DNA of 64,000 nucleotides from Aphanomyces cochlioides (taxonomy: Eukaryota > Oomycota > Saprolegniomycetes > Saprolegniales > Verrucalvaceae), in NCBI GenBank assembly GCA_019828595.1, contig JAHQRK010000007.1:372001-436000 (forward strand), in the 5' to 3' direction. Position numbers and translations under genes: made by a program. Below are positions 49,462 to 60,438 of the stretch, in pieces (the first letter of the stretch is position 1; the number at the start of each line of letters is the position of its first letter). The notes under the pieces are model-generated. The model saw nothing but the letters and a program-made list of their open reading frames with translations, was not told the DNA's origin and made no database searches.

Positions 49462-52400
49462 ATGGATCCTCGAAGACCTACCGACTCGCCCATCCACGAG
49501 TCGTCTCAACATCCAAGTTCCGCGTCACCTCCTCAGCCCATGCCTGAGTCTGATTCGGCTCTGATTCCGCGTCCTACCTCTCCAACCTCAAGGAAGCGCG
49601 ACTTACAATATCGGATTCAACATCACGCTAACTCACCCGAGCAACGTGATGATGAGAAGCGAGTCCGACCTGAACCTTACCTGGCGTTAACAGCCCCTGA
49701 GTCTGACATCAGCGATGACTCCATGGATCCTCGCAGTTCCTCTGAAGACCTGACCTTGTTCGAAGAGACTGAACTCGCGATCGCTTGCTCTGTACCCTTG
49801 CCCGAGGAGGATGATGACTTGTACTTGTCTGACTCAAGCGTTCTCCCTCTTGCCTTTACTGATGGGGGAGCGATCCATGCTGAGTCCACTCAAGAAATCG
49901 TCCGATATGAAGCAAGCAACTCTACTTCTGTCGCGACTCAATCGGCGATCGTCGAGTGCACTGTCGTTACTCGCTCCATGACTGCCAATCCACACCGAGC
50001 AATTGCTGGACCGAATCCACTCGAACTACATATTCCTCGCACCCTAGTCACGGAAAGAAGTGTCGTGACTCAGACTCAACACGTGCGACCTACCTCGAAT
50101 CTTCGTCTGGAACAAGGTCACTCGACTCCATTGCTGACTAACTCTCAAGTCCAACATGACACCGTTGAAATTGTCCCGACCCAACCTTCTCTTGGGATTC
50201 TACCAACGGCCCGATCCACCGACCAAGTGAACGCTTACGATCCCGTCCTCCTAACTCACGATCAGTCCATGAACGCTCGACGGCTCTTACCTTCGTCTGC
50301 GCCGAGCCAAATGAACGATCCTCCAGCGAATCATGAACTTGTGCCTTCGGACGTTGAAATGGAAAATGAGACTCCCGAAACTGCCCTTACGTTGGTTTCC
50401 AAGTTCTCCGTCCAACTGCAGTCGTTACAAACGCAATTCGACTCCTCGTCCGTTATGTTCAACTCCCTCAACAATCGTTTGAATCTTGCACTACAGACGT
50501 CGCAGTCGCAACACGAAATGGCGTTGACTTCCTTGAATTCTCTATCGATCTCCTTGCATGGACTCTCCGATCGCACCAACCAAGTCCAGCTCGAAATGAA
50601 CTCTACTTATGGAGAACTCAAGTCCGCACTAACCGATCTTCAACATTCTAATCGATCTCCGACGCACGAAACCGACTTTGTCCGTTTGGAAACTATCTTG
50701 GCTGGTCAACAAACGACCATTTCGAATTTGCATCAGTCCCTGCAACAGCACTCGGCTGAACAACAGCGCATAAGTCAGAACCTCGAGACTCTGGCTAACA
50801 ACCGCGCCTCCGACTTTCATCGAATCTTACATGAACTACAGGTTCTGAGTCGCTCCCACGAGGAAACTCAAGCGCCAACTCAACAAAAACTTGACCGTAG
50901 CGAAATCAATCAAGTCGAACTCATCGAATCCAATCGCCGACTCAACGTACAAGTCGACGCTTTGACTCAGGACAACTCGACTCTACTCCACCGCGTCCAA
51001 ACTCTCGAAGTCGCCTGTCAGCGACTCACTCGCGAAATCCACGCTGTTTCGAAATCTGAGTCTGATACCCCAGTGTCTACCAACGGGTTCGACTCACCAA
51101 AATCGACACCTGATTCTACCCATCGGCTACTCCTAGAACTTCAATCGTCCATCAACGCAATGGCAACCGAAATGTCCGAAGTCAAGGAATCCATCGCCGA
51201 CTCAACCTCCAATCAAGCATTCGGACGTGCTGTCAAGTATACCACGACTCCGACTTCTGACGATCAAGCTCATTGCGAATTCTTCATGAAGCAGCTGATC
51301 GATCAAGCTGACCGCTGTCAACTGGATGACCCCGATCGCAAGATGCTGCTTGGACTCAAGCTCTCGTCCGACAAAGTCCACCCTGCGTTGAATCAGAGGT
51401 GGATCGCTTTGTCCAAGACCAAAAACGGTGACGTATGGAGTGAGATCTATGACAATTTCATGGATCGCTTCTGCAATCGCACCCCTCGTGAGCTCGTAGA
51501 CCACCTGTTTGAAGACTCAGAACGACTTGAGGGTGAATCCGTCAAGGTCTACGCGATCCGACTCCAATCGATCCTCGATGATATCGACGTACCCGACCAC
51601 CAGGGAGTCGTTATCTTCAAACGTGGGGTCCGGCACGCGAGAGCTGAGTCCTGTCTGGAAAACACCGACAAGGAGCTCTGTTCTATTGCTGACTGCATGA
51701 AGCTCCTTCGAACTCGCCAGATCCGACTTGACGATCCGCCTGTCTACCGTGAACGAATGCGATCTCGATCGGGATCCGCTTCAACTACGTTGGCCTCGTC
51801 TAAATCGAATATCAGCGATCGATCCGCCCCTTCGACCCCCGAACAATCTCCTCGACCAAACCGTAGGAACTCGAAAGTCGGCTTCAGGATGACCCGACTC
51901 TCGCCAAGATCCTCGAAGCATTCCATACGACTTAGACGAGTCAACAAGCTTTCGTCGCCCAGATTCAACAACTGACTGAAGCCCTCACGAAGCCAGCGAC
52001 TCCGTTCTTCGCTGCCCCAGTCCAGGCTCAAATGAATGTCCCCTATGCGTATCCTTCGCCATACGCACCCGGATTACCACAGCAACCGACTCCACCTAGT
52101 GTTAATCCTGTCGCAGTCCCTGCCACGACTCAGCAATCTGGACCCCCTGGACCCTCTCGATCGCGACCTCGCACTGACTTAGCCCCGGTCATGATCACCA
52201 CTAAGCCTGACGACATGATGACCAGTGGCGTGAAGGTCTGCGGCCGATGCGATCGACTCGGCCATGGTGCCGAAGACTGCCCTCGAAAGTTCCTCCGTTG
52301 CAACTTGTGCCACCAAGTCGGTCACTATGTCGGCGAGCATGTTCGAACCTGCCCAATCTGCAAGCAAGTCGGCCACTCTGCGTCGCGCTGCCCCTCCCGT

Positions 52401-53306
52401 CCAGCCGACAAGGCTTGAGATCGCGGCGCCAGGACGACTCCTGCGGAAACAGGACGCGTCCTGGTATGCCAGACTCAACACGTTTCCCACGTGTCCGAGA
52501 CAAATGCATCTGATTCTTCTTATGATGACTCTTCTGGAGGATCTCATGTCTCGACACACGACTCGCTTCCTACTTCTCGACCCCAGCAACCGGACCCTGT
52601 CCGCTCGCCCAAGTCGCATCGAACACCTGACACTGTGAATCCGACTGCGCCTGAACCTGTTCCAGTCTTCACAGACGACGAAATCACTGATCTGATGGAG
52701 TCCCACCTTGAGTTCCCTGAGGAGGAATACTCGAAAGAAATCGAAAATCGACTTTACCCAATCACTAAGTCGGACGTTCGCAAACAACTTGAACGCATTC
52801 GCAAACGACAAGTCAACCCGACCCATGAGGAAATCTTACGCTCCTTGGACTTATCGGAGGCGGACTCACACTTACTACTCGCCCCTGCTGACATCGAGGA
52901 CGAGACTCTCTGGTTGAAATGGTTTGCGGACACTCTAGAAAAATGCGACGAGGCGCGAAGAGCCAGTCGAGACTTCAACAACACTCGCAAACACCCGTTA
53001 GCTCGAGTTTCTTGGATTGACGCGAATCCTTATGCAGTCCTTGACATGGATGAATCTCCAGACGATGGTGCGCCTATCTTAGGTGAAGACTCATGCACGA
53101 CGTCCTCTGAAGACGAGAAACAGCCGACCGACGCTGTAACGTATCTACCTGACATTCCGGTGTCATGTTCCGGCGTGCGACAATCCGCGAATTTCGAATG
53201 TTCCGACGAATTCTGGGATGAGTTACCGTTGGACTATCCACACTCGACTCCAACTGCCTCAACTCAAGCTCGACTCAAGGCTCGATCGGTTCGAAGACGA
53301 GGGTGA
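49462..53306 (+). mobile_element. Ty3-type retroelement remnant: long gag with three zinc knuckles
   Basis: Frame 1 (49462-51975, 837 codons) has a Ser/Thr/Pro-rich N-terminal half, a coiled coil (about 300-560), then a retrotransposon gag domain (DRFCNRTPRELVDHLFED, then ESVKVYAIRLQSIL). A frame change near 51900 leads to 52032-52418 with three CCHC knuckles (CGRCDRLGHGAEDC, one around CNLCHQVGH and CPICKQVGHSASRC) and a stop at 52416-52418. The same frame then reopens to 53306 with an acidic protein. No protease or RT follows: the element is cut by the DD34E copy at about 53300. The LTRs were not identified. Confidence 0.8.
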
Positions 53307-53902
53307 CTACCAACGGCGAGATTCAACGAGCATGTCGAAAGCCACGTGTATCTTTATTGTGCTGGATTGACGTGAATGGGATCGTGGAGTGCTTTCATAC
53401 CGATGGCACGTTCGACAGGTCCACTTTCATCGAATGCTGTCGTGTACACGTCCAGTCTGGAAAGTCAGTACGTCAGTACCCTGGTCGCGGCTCCATTTGG
53501 ATTTTGGACGGCGCTAAAATTCATTGTCATGCTGACATAGTGTACTACCTTCGAGCAGTTGGCATCATTCCAGTTTTCCTTCCCGCGTATTGCCCATTTT
53601 ATAACCCCATTGAATATTTATTTGGGCTTATGAAGAAAGCAATGAAGCGGCAATACGTTGAAGGAACCGGCGCAAGTCTTCTTCCTTTCATTATGGACCT
53701 AGTTGACCAGTTTTCTCGATTTGACATGCGGAATATTTTTCGTCACTTTGGATGGGGAGCCGACAGCAATTTCAACTTTGTTCGTCCTATTGATCAGAGA
53801 CAAAAATGCACAGAGAACTATGAAATGGAAGCGTTGTTGGAATTTGATGAGCGTGGCGAACCATTAGACATCTCACAAGAAAATAAAAGCAGCAATAGTT
53901 AA
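53303..53902 (+). pseudogene. C-terminal half of a DD34E transposase (second copy of the two-gene family)
   Basis: About 195 codons matching the transposase at 30091-31271 from RKPRVSLLCWIDVNG on: IWILDGAKIH with the second Asp, CPFYNPIEYLFGLMKKA with the Glu 34 residues later, and an acidic Ser-rich C-terminus. The N-terminal half with the first catalytic Asp is missing; the frame begins just at the end of the gag-like frame. It differs from the first copy at very many positions, so the two are old relatives, not recent duplicates. Confidence 0.85.
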
Positions 53903-53937
53903 GCATAAATGCTGTCTAAATCCATATTTTCTCCTTT

Positions 53938-54932
53938 TCATGGCGCATGACAGTCATCAGGAACATTGGGAATATGAGTGAGCTCTTCAAGCAAAGTTTC
54001 GTTATCATGCAATGGACGCAAGTCGGCTGCATAAGCTTCAATAACGCGCTTCTTTGCTTGAAGCATGTCCATCATTCCATTGAATCCATTTCTCAGCAAT
54101 TGAAATTGAGCTTCTTGAACTTCTTGGACTCGACTCACGTGTGCAATCACTCCGTCGACAACTTCGGAGGCAAGTTGGACATTCCGTCGCAACGCTTCGA
54201 CATGTTCTTCGGCTGATGAACCGATAGGAGTAAACCAACGGGCAAGCTCACTCGGAGGAGGCTGCGCAATGTCTCCAGCATGCAGATAGAGTGCCTTTTT
54301 GGAGATTCGCGCGGCCCACATCAGCCATGCCATTTCATGGCCACGGAATACTCCACTCCAGCACTCTTGCAATTGCTCTGCAATATTTGCTTGTACGTCG
54401 TGTGTTGCTGCGCCTGCCCGATCTTGATCTTGAGGATCAATACACGCAGCTTTCATCTCGGTGAGGTGTTGAAAATTGCCAACCTGATTCCGTACTTGAA
54501 TGCTGTCATTGCGATTGTGCCACCACGGTTGCGAGTTAACCAACGCATGACTTCTCGAAGCGTTAGGCATTTCGACTTGCATTTGAATGTGATGTATGAG
54601 TCAAAATGCTCAATACCAGGGCGCTCTGATGCGATTGACCACGTCCCATAATTGACTGTTGCACGATTTTCGATGCGTAGGGTCGCCAGATCCCATAGCT
54701 GCTTCTTGACGTCGGCTTCATTATCGCCAGTAATGTGGTGTTCTCCAAACATCTTTGCTGTTGACACTCGTTGTTGCACAGTGTCCTTGACACGAATTTC
54801 AACCACGAAGGCATATAGCGCTGGATGTTGTCTTTGGGGAGCCTCATTGGGCTGTGGCTGTTGCAATCTTGGACTGCGTCGAAGTCCTTGTGGTGGTTTT
54901 CTCGTTGGTGTTGATGTCGGCGTTCTGTCCAT
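53938..54932 (-). pseudogene. Accessory protein gene of the second two-gene DD34E copy, frameshifted
   Basis: Convergent with the transposase, 35 bp apart. The ATG at 54932 opens a frame with a Thr/Pro/Arg/Gln-rich N-terminus (DRTPTSTPTRKPPQGLRRSP) that runs to about 54470; a frame change there leads into the second frame, ending at 53938. It matches the accessory gene at 29012-30061 along most of its length (WLTRNRGGTI, MKAACIDPQDQDRAGA, WLMWAARI and a shared helical C-terminus). The N-terminal TPxR-type pattern is also shared. The order transposase-accessory, tail to tail, is the same in both copies. Confidence 0.8.
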
Positions 54933-55761
54933 GTTCCGTGTGGAAAATTTGGAAACAGAGTCATGCTTGTATTGTTCAAGTTATGACCAATCCCAAAGAA
55001 GCAAAGAGTCGTCGAACCGGTCCTAAATTTAATACACTGTGTACTAAATACACTATGTACTAGTAATTTACTCATTTGTGAATGGAAAATGTCGGGTTGG
55101 GAGCACTTCTTTCATTTTCGTCCAATTAAATGCATTCTATATCGCGGTTGGCCAAAATTGACTTTCCGTTCATGCGTCACGTCAGCGTCCAAGCATGAAG
55201 TGACCATGAAAATGATGCATGAGTGTCATGTTCGTCTGCCCGCAGGACAATGCAATGTATTTTTAAATGTTTTAGCACTTGCAAAAGCTAATTAACGACC
55301 ACCAGGGCCCTTAGTAGTCGTTCGTGTGAGGAGCCAACATGGTCGGAGTGAAGGCATTCACAATTTCATCGAGTGGATGGCACACGTGCACCGCGTAATC
55401 GAGAACGCAAAGAAACTACAGACTTATTTATTAGTTTAAGCCCAACATGTGCCAGGCAGCAGTGAGTGTTTTCACTCGTGTTCACTAACTACAATGCCAT
55501 TGCTGTTGGATGGTGTCATCTGCACACATAGTAGTTAATTGCTCTGGCTTATTTCGCCACTCGAAGCCCGTAGCCTTCTTTGATTGCTTTATCTTGAAAG
55601 CAATCAAAGGACGCCGTGGACTAAAGCGAAGTCGCCACTAGTCCAAAAACTATCGGCTCACACTCACACTGTTCGTGATTAGACACAGCACAGACAAATA
55701 TCGTGAGTTCTCTCGATTCTATTGGGTAACGTTATCGTCAGGCTCACAGCCCAACGAATTC
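54933..55761. other. Spacer with a perfect hairpin
   Basis: No gene recognised. A perfect inverted repeat, CTTTGATTGCTTT, with a 6-bp loop lies at 55578-55609. The right end of the DD34E copy must lie somewhere between 54933 and about 55100, but I could not fix it. Confidence 0.4.
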
Positions 55762-56314
55762 TTATTGGGTTTCCTTAAATATCAAACATATTTTATTACA
55801 TACAAATTGAAAGTGATTTCTTTTTTTATGACTCCTGTTACATTCAGGGATATTGGGACCAGGCGTCACCAAGAGGCATGGCTTCTTTTTCTGACCAGCT
55901 GCATTGGCGCAAAACACAGCGGTGATTCGCGCCTTTTCAAAGCCAAATGATCGCACAGCAACATAACGAGCCCCACGAATATCAACGGTCGATTCGTCAT
56001 GGTCGAAAAATATGGCCGTTTCGTCCAAATTGTAAATACAATCGGGAGTTAATCCGTGCACATTGATGAGGTGGCGGGCCTTGTCGTAGAATGATAAAGC
56101 ACTCTCAATAACTTGCTCGTCGGTGAGCAGTTGTTTCCGCTTGACGGTTCTTGGCAACGAGCTTGTGCAAGTCCTCTTCTTGCCTCCTCCAGTCTTGGAT
56201 CGTCGACCTTGATGCCTTGAACTTCTTTGCCGCTTGATGGTTATTGGATTTCTTGGCGTATTCTATTGCTTGCAGCTTGGTAGTCACGTCAAAACTCCGC
56301 TTGACCTTCCCCAT
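55762..56314 (-). pseudogene. Truncated pogo/Tigger-like transposase
   Basis: Two minus-strand frames form the N-terminal half of a pogo-type transposase: 56314-56105 with a helix-turn-helix (KLQAIEYAKKSNNHQAAKKF, SRSTIQDWRRQEE), and 56157-55762 with the first catalytic Asp in IYNLDETAIFFD followed by ARITAVFCANAAGQKKKP. The second and third Asp are absent, so the element is cut on its 3' side. It is clearly different from the pogo-like transposase at 27184-28281. Confidence 0.8.
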
Positions 56315-56762
56315 GGCGATTGAATGAAGAAATGAGTGGCATTGAGTCTATCACCGTGCCTTCCTCTACACTCTATATACTCGTGAAACATTATAGTTCG
56401 TGCATGTCCGACATATAATATAGAGGAAAATCGCCTCCCCCTTGGGGCCGGTCTATTTGGTACTATACAATATTACGATATTTTCCGGTTTATGACCACC
56501 CTTCACAAATTTGGCTGAAAAAGACAATACCGGGTGTGTGGTTGACTCTACATAATATATAGACACGACAGCAAACCGACAAATTTCGGACCTGTGATTG
56601 GACAAGCGACAATTTCAATTTTTTCTATTGGACAAAACTACTTCTTTCAAAAACCATTGGTCGTTCTTGTTGTCGCGGCAGCAACATATCTTAACATTTA
56701 ACATATCTTCAATTTAATTGGCCAATATTATATAGTAGTCTCGTTTCCACTCTTGTTTCGAA

Positions 56763-58411
56763 ATGGACGGTGGCCCCACGAAGCAAACCATCCAGGGAAA
56801 GTCCTTGAAAGGCGAGCAATGCATATCAAGACTCAAGACATTATCCGTTTCGCAACGGAGTTGGGAAATATCGATTAGAGCGTCTGCAACATTCAGTTCC
56901 TCGATGAAGTGAGCTTCGACAACAGAGGCATGTTGCGAAATCGTGGATATAGCTTAAAAGGCGAAAAACTCGCCTATCGGGGAGAATTCTGAGTCTTTTC
57001 TTGGTGCGTCCACGAGGCGTACTTACAGAACATATCAGCAGTAGTTCTTGGTATTCCTGCATGAAGCTGACCAAGAAAGGGATCCTCGCACAGCCACCAG
57101 TGAGGATTGCACCGATTTTCTCCACCACCTGTTCTTGCTCGGGAGAAAAGCAAGAACGATCGATTGCGCCAAAACAGCCATGGTTGCATATTTCAAACAG
57201 GCAAATGTAGTTCCAAATCCAGCCCAAGCCGTGGAAACTAAGCAATATGTCGTGGGATTACAGAAATACAACAAGCAAAACAATCTCGACGACGAAAAAA
57301 AGGCACACCCTCTGAGTATTCACGAACTCTCCCTTCTGATGAACAACTTTGGAGACTTAAACCCGTTTCTCGGCGCAATGTTTCGATTTTTGTTCTCTGT
57401 TTGCTATTTGGGATGCTTTCGAATCAGCGAAGTTCTTTCTTTAAAATGGTGTGATTTGTCGCGAGCTGAATCCGAGACTGACTCATACGTTTCTGTCCGT
57501 CTGAGATAGCACAAGAAAGCGAGTGTGGAAAAGGAATGCCAAGTTTACCACTTGTCGACGAATTATCGTATCCTTGCTTGCGAGTTTGTGGATTTCATCA
57601 AGAATACGTGTCTTCTGCGAGGGCAAGTATAACCAGTATCTCTGACAATGGCTATGTGTTCCCTCAAGTTATCAATCTTCAGTATGGTGGAATAAAAGTT
57701 TGTTGGGACAAAGCTATGGAACAAAACTTTTTGAGACGACAGCTCAATGATATTGTCGAGCGTTGCCCTGGTTTGTCCACGAATATAACTTTGCACAGCA
57801 TGAGACGTGGAGGTAGCTTCTATCGCGTGTTCGTGTCTCGCGAGAGACGCTTTAACTTTCGAGAACTTATGGCTTGGTGTCGTTGGAGTGATGTCAAGAC
57901 AATGTGTGAGTATCTCATCACCAAGAACATAAGCGATGAAATTGACCCTCGAAATCTACTCAGTAGGCCAAAGTCAACAGGCTCGGTGTTGTCCTCCGAA
58001 AATGCATGCTCTGTTACAGCAGAGGCAGTGGCCGAGTATGTTGTTAAATTACTCCAGGAGCAAGCCGTCCTTCCTTCTGTAGCCAAGACATCACCTCCTG
58101 TCACCAAGCAAACTACTTTGAACTCGTATGTTGTGCCCAAGACCATTCCAACTGCAAGATCGGCAAAGGAGGCGTGGCAGCAGTGGTTTTATGCGGACGT
58201 TGCATGCGGTCGGCCTTGTGCGTTGAAAGATTTCACAAAGGCGATGATCAAAATGGACAGAAAGAAGTATTCTGAGCGTCAAACGATTGCAGCAGCGTTT
58301 TCGAAGTTCCAGAGCTTTGATCTATTTGTCAATGTCTATGCTGGTCATACTGATACTTACACTAGCCTTCTCAGAGAAGTTCGCAGGCGAAAGAGTAATG
58401 GTTCATTGTAA
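56763..58411 (+). pseudogene. Crypton tyrosine recombinase, copy 2, broken
   Basis: Starts at an ATG at 56763. The first 11 codons are followed by the 195-bp foreign piece, then the recombinase resumes (SFLGASTRRTYRTY, where an extra TAG at 57042-57044 replaces a Gln codon). It carries the shared TAG at 57507-57509 and a 1-bp deletion shortly after. All catalytic residues of copy 1 are still readable (CFRISEVL, LHSMRRGG, MCEYLI). This copy cannot make a full-length protein. Confidence 0.85.
56797..56991 (+). mobile_element. 195-bp fragment of a DD34E-type transposase inside the Crypton
   Basis: Plus-strand reading gives KVLERRAMHIKTQDIIRF..., one stop, then IQFLDEVSFDNRGMLRNRG, matching the segment KVLERRAMHIKERDVFRF...LVFLDEVSFDNRGMIRKRG of the transposase at 30655-31271. 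The piece lies exactly between bases that are adjacent in copy 1 (after CCAGG, before AGTC). It has no terminal repeats or target duplication of its own, so it looks like a patch inserted during break repair rather than a transposition. Confidence 0.85.
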
Positions 58412-59436
58412 TATAAGTGTCTACTTGCTAAAAAGTTGGTGTGACGCGAATTTCCCAAGCTCGTCATGAGTAGAATCCGATATATAGTGTTGTGTACGAG
58501 ATAGAAGCATTCGGTAGCCATATTCGAGCTGTTTGGTGAGATGCGAGGGTGTTAGATTTCCCATATGAGCCCTCAGCAGCTTCAAACAGTCTGAGGTACC
58601 ATTCGGTGCAAGATTATCTGTAGAAACAAATCTGTTTCAAGCAGTGCAGCTTAGACACAAACGTTGCAGCCTTGTAAGCTTGAACATTCGCCAAGATACG
58701 TCTGCAACACTACAATATAGTCTAACAAGAAAAGCTTACATCTCCGTGGCTCACAAGTTTCTGGCTTACAATTGACAAATGCATGACTACGACCTTCGTT
58801 TTTAGTTGCCACCTCTACAATCTTACATAGATGGGGTTGAGAATGATGCGAGAAAATTGACCAAATTCTATATACAAGACTCGTGAATGCCACTCTCGAT
58901 ATCCCCAACAGAAATCAACCTGCAATAGTTGTGGAGTGCTAGCAAGCCGAAGAGATGTCGAGTCCGATGTGATGGCAACTCCCAATTGATTCTAGAGACT
59001 AGCTTTAAAAGGATAGCATAGCATTCTTACTGTTTCGTCGACATGGCTCCATCGCACCTTGTCCTCCTCATCAGCCCGACACTCGTGTAGCACTCTGCAT
59101 CCTTCGAGCTGGCCTCACTGGTTTATTCTATCTTGAATTGTCGGGGTCATCTTGGCGTCAAAGATGATTCCATCAACGTTGGCAATAGCCAGGAGTGTTA
59201 TCTCCTTGTCGTGAAGCTTGCAGACGCCATCGAACCTGTCTCGTGAGTGAGGCCATGGGTTTTTGGATCCAAATCATCTGGACAGAGTCTCTACAGTGTA
59301 GGAAGTATAATCGTAATTTTGACCAATCCAAACAAAGTCGGATGGGGTTGTCGTATAACCCCTGTTATCTATACATAAATGAAAGAATTTGGAAATAATG
59401 TGAATATTTGTGAAATAGTGTTATAACGTACACTAT

Positions 59437-60438
59437 ATGAATCTTACAAGTTTTGGCGGCACCAAGATGGAGGACGAGCAGAGAGACGAGTCGATCCACG
59501 AGGCCTCGGAGGAAGAAACAAAGGAAGAAGTCGAAGAGGAGACTCCACAAGAGGAAGAGCCTGGTCTGACTGATGATGTTGACATGGATAATGAAGAGCC
59601 GGTTGAGAGGAGCGACAAGGTATTCAATGGATGGATTTGACAATTTGAAAAGAGCGTGGTAGGAGCCGACAAAGTTGGTCAAACCTCAGTCGGCGTACTT
59701 TCACTTTCTGGCAGCTAACCGAGCGAAATATGCTGAAGAGAATCCAGGTGTAGGCATTGGACCTCTCCAGAAACTCTTGAGTACAAGATGGAACGAGCTG
59801 ACTCCAGAGGAGAAAGAGGTAGAACGAACCTGCATACTCGAGAGTTCTCATGGGTTACGTAGACTTTTGTTGAGCTTGCAGCGGCAGACAAAGAGCGCTA
59901 TCGAAAAGAAGAGCAAGCCTTAATCGAACAAGGGATTGACATCAGTGCCTTGTCCAACAAGAAGACTTCAACTACTGACCAAAACACATTGACATTACCA
60001 CTAGGTATGGACATCCTTTGAAATACTCTGGACCTGCTCAACCGCTCTGCAATAGCTCGAGTAAAACGCATTGTTATGACAGATCCTGACGTTCAAAAGC
60101 TTTCCAAAGACGCTTCACTTGCAATTGCCAAGGCCACGGTCAGTCAATGATTTGTTCGGTTGAGATCACGGTCGCCGCAGGAACAATTTATCCAATTTTT
60201 GGCAGCAAAGAGCTACGACAGTGCTTCAATTTCAAAGAGGAAGACAATCAAAGAAAGTGATGTCCTTCAAGCTATCCATTCCCACGCCATGCTGGATTGG
60301 CTCCGAGATGATTTCCCCGAGAAATCCTCGACCAAGCTACAACAACAGCAGCAACAATCAGCCTCCAAGTCAACGACGGAAACTGCACCCTCGCTACCAT
60401 CAAACGCTCGCATTACATCATATTTTACTCGCGAATAG
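59437..60438 (+). CDS. HMG-box plus histone-fold protein (POLE4/DPB3/CHRAC-like)
   Basis: Five exons (59437-59619, 59663-59818, 59863-60004, 60056-60138, 60181-60438) join in frame to exactly 274 codons. An acidic N-terminus (1-60) is followed by an HMG box (about 66-132: KPQSAYFHFLAANR, LLSTRWNELTPEEKE, FVELAAADKERYRKEE) and an H2A/NF-YC-type histone fold (about 161-235: ARVKRIVMTDPDVQKLSKDAS, IAKATEQFIQFLA, RKTIKESDVLQAIH). That fold is typical of Dpb3/POLE4 and CHRAC subunits, which act in DNA polymerase epsilon or chromatin-remodelling complexes. A Gln run follows, and the C-terminus ends ARITSYFTRE, which resembles a PCNA-binding (PIP) motif. A second in-frame ATG at 59467 could also be used. 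Confidence 0.88.

Larger units (their letters stand above)
56549..59374 (+). mobile_element. Crypton, copy 2, with internal insertion
   Basis: Same element as 19661-22293, in the same orientation, nearly identical outside a 195-bp insertion at 56797-56991. Other differences are a 1-bp deletion at about 57551 (after TTTACCAC), a 1-bp insertion at about 58530 and a 2-bp deletion at about 59016. The recombinase frame is broken by the insertion, by the 1-bp deletion and by the same TAG as in copy 1 (57507-57509). The right end lies 62 bp before the start codon of the HMG/histone-fold gene. Confidence 0.9.

Noticed and set aside
52179..52826. 215-codon minus-strand frame across the zinc-knuckle part of the gag-like element
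   Set aside because: Antisense to three CCHC knuckles on the plus strand; composition (Arg/Ser/Val-rich) is that of a shadow frame.
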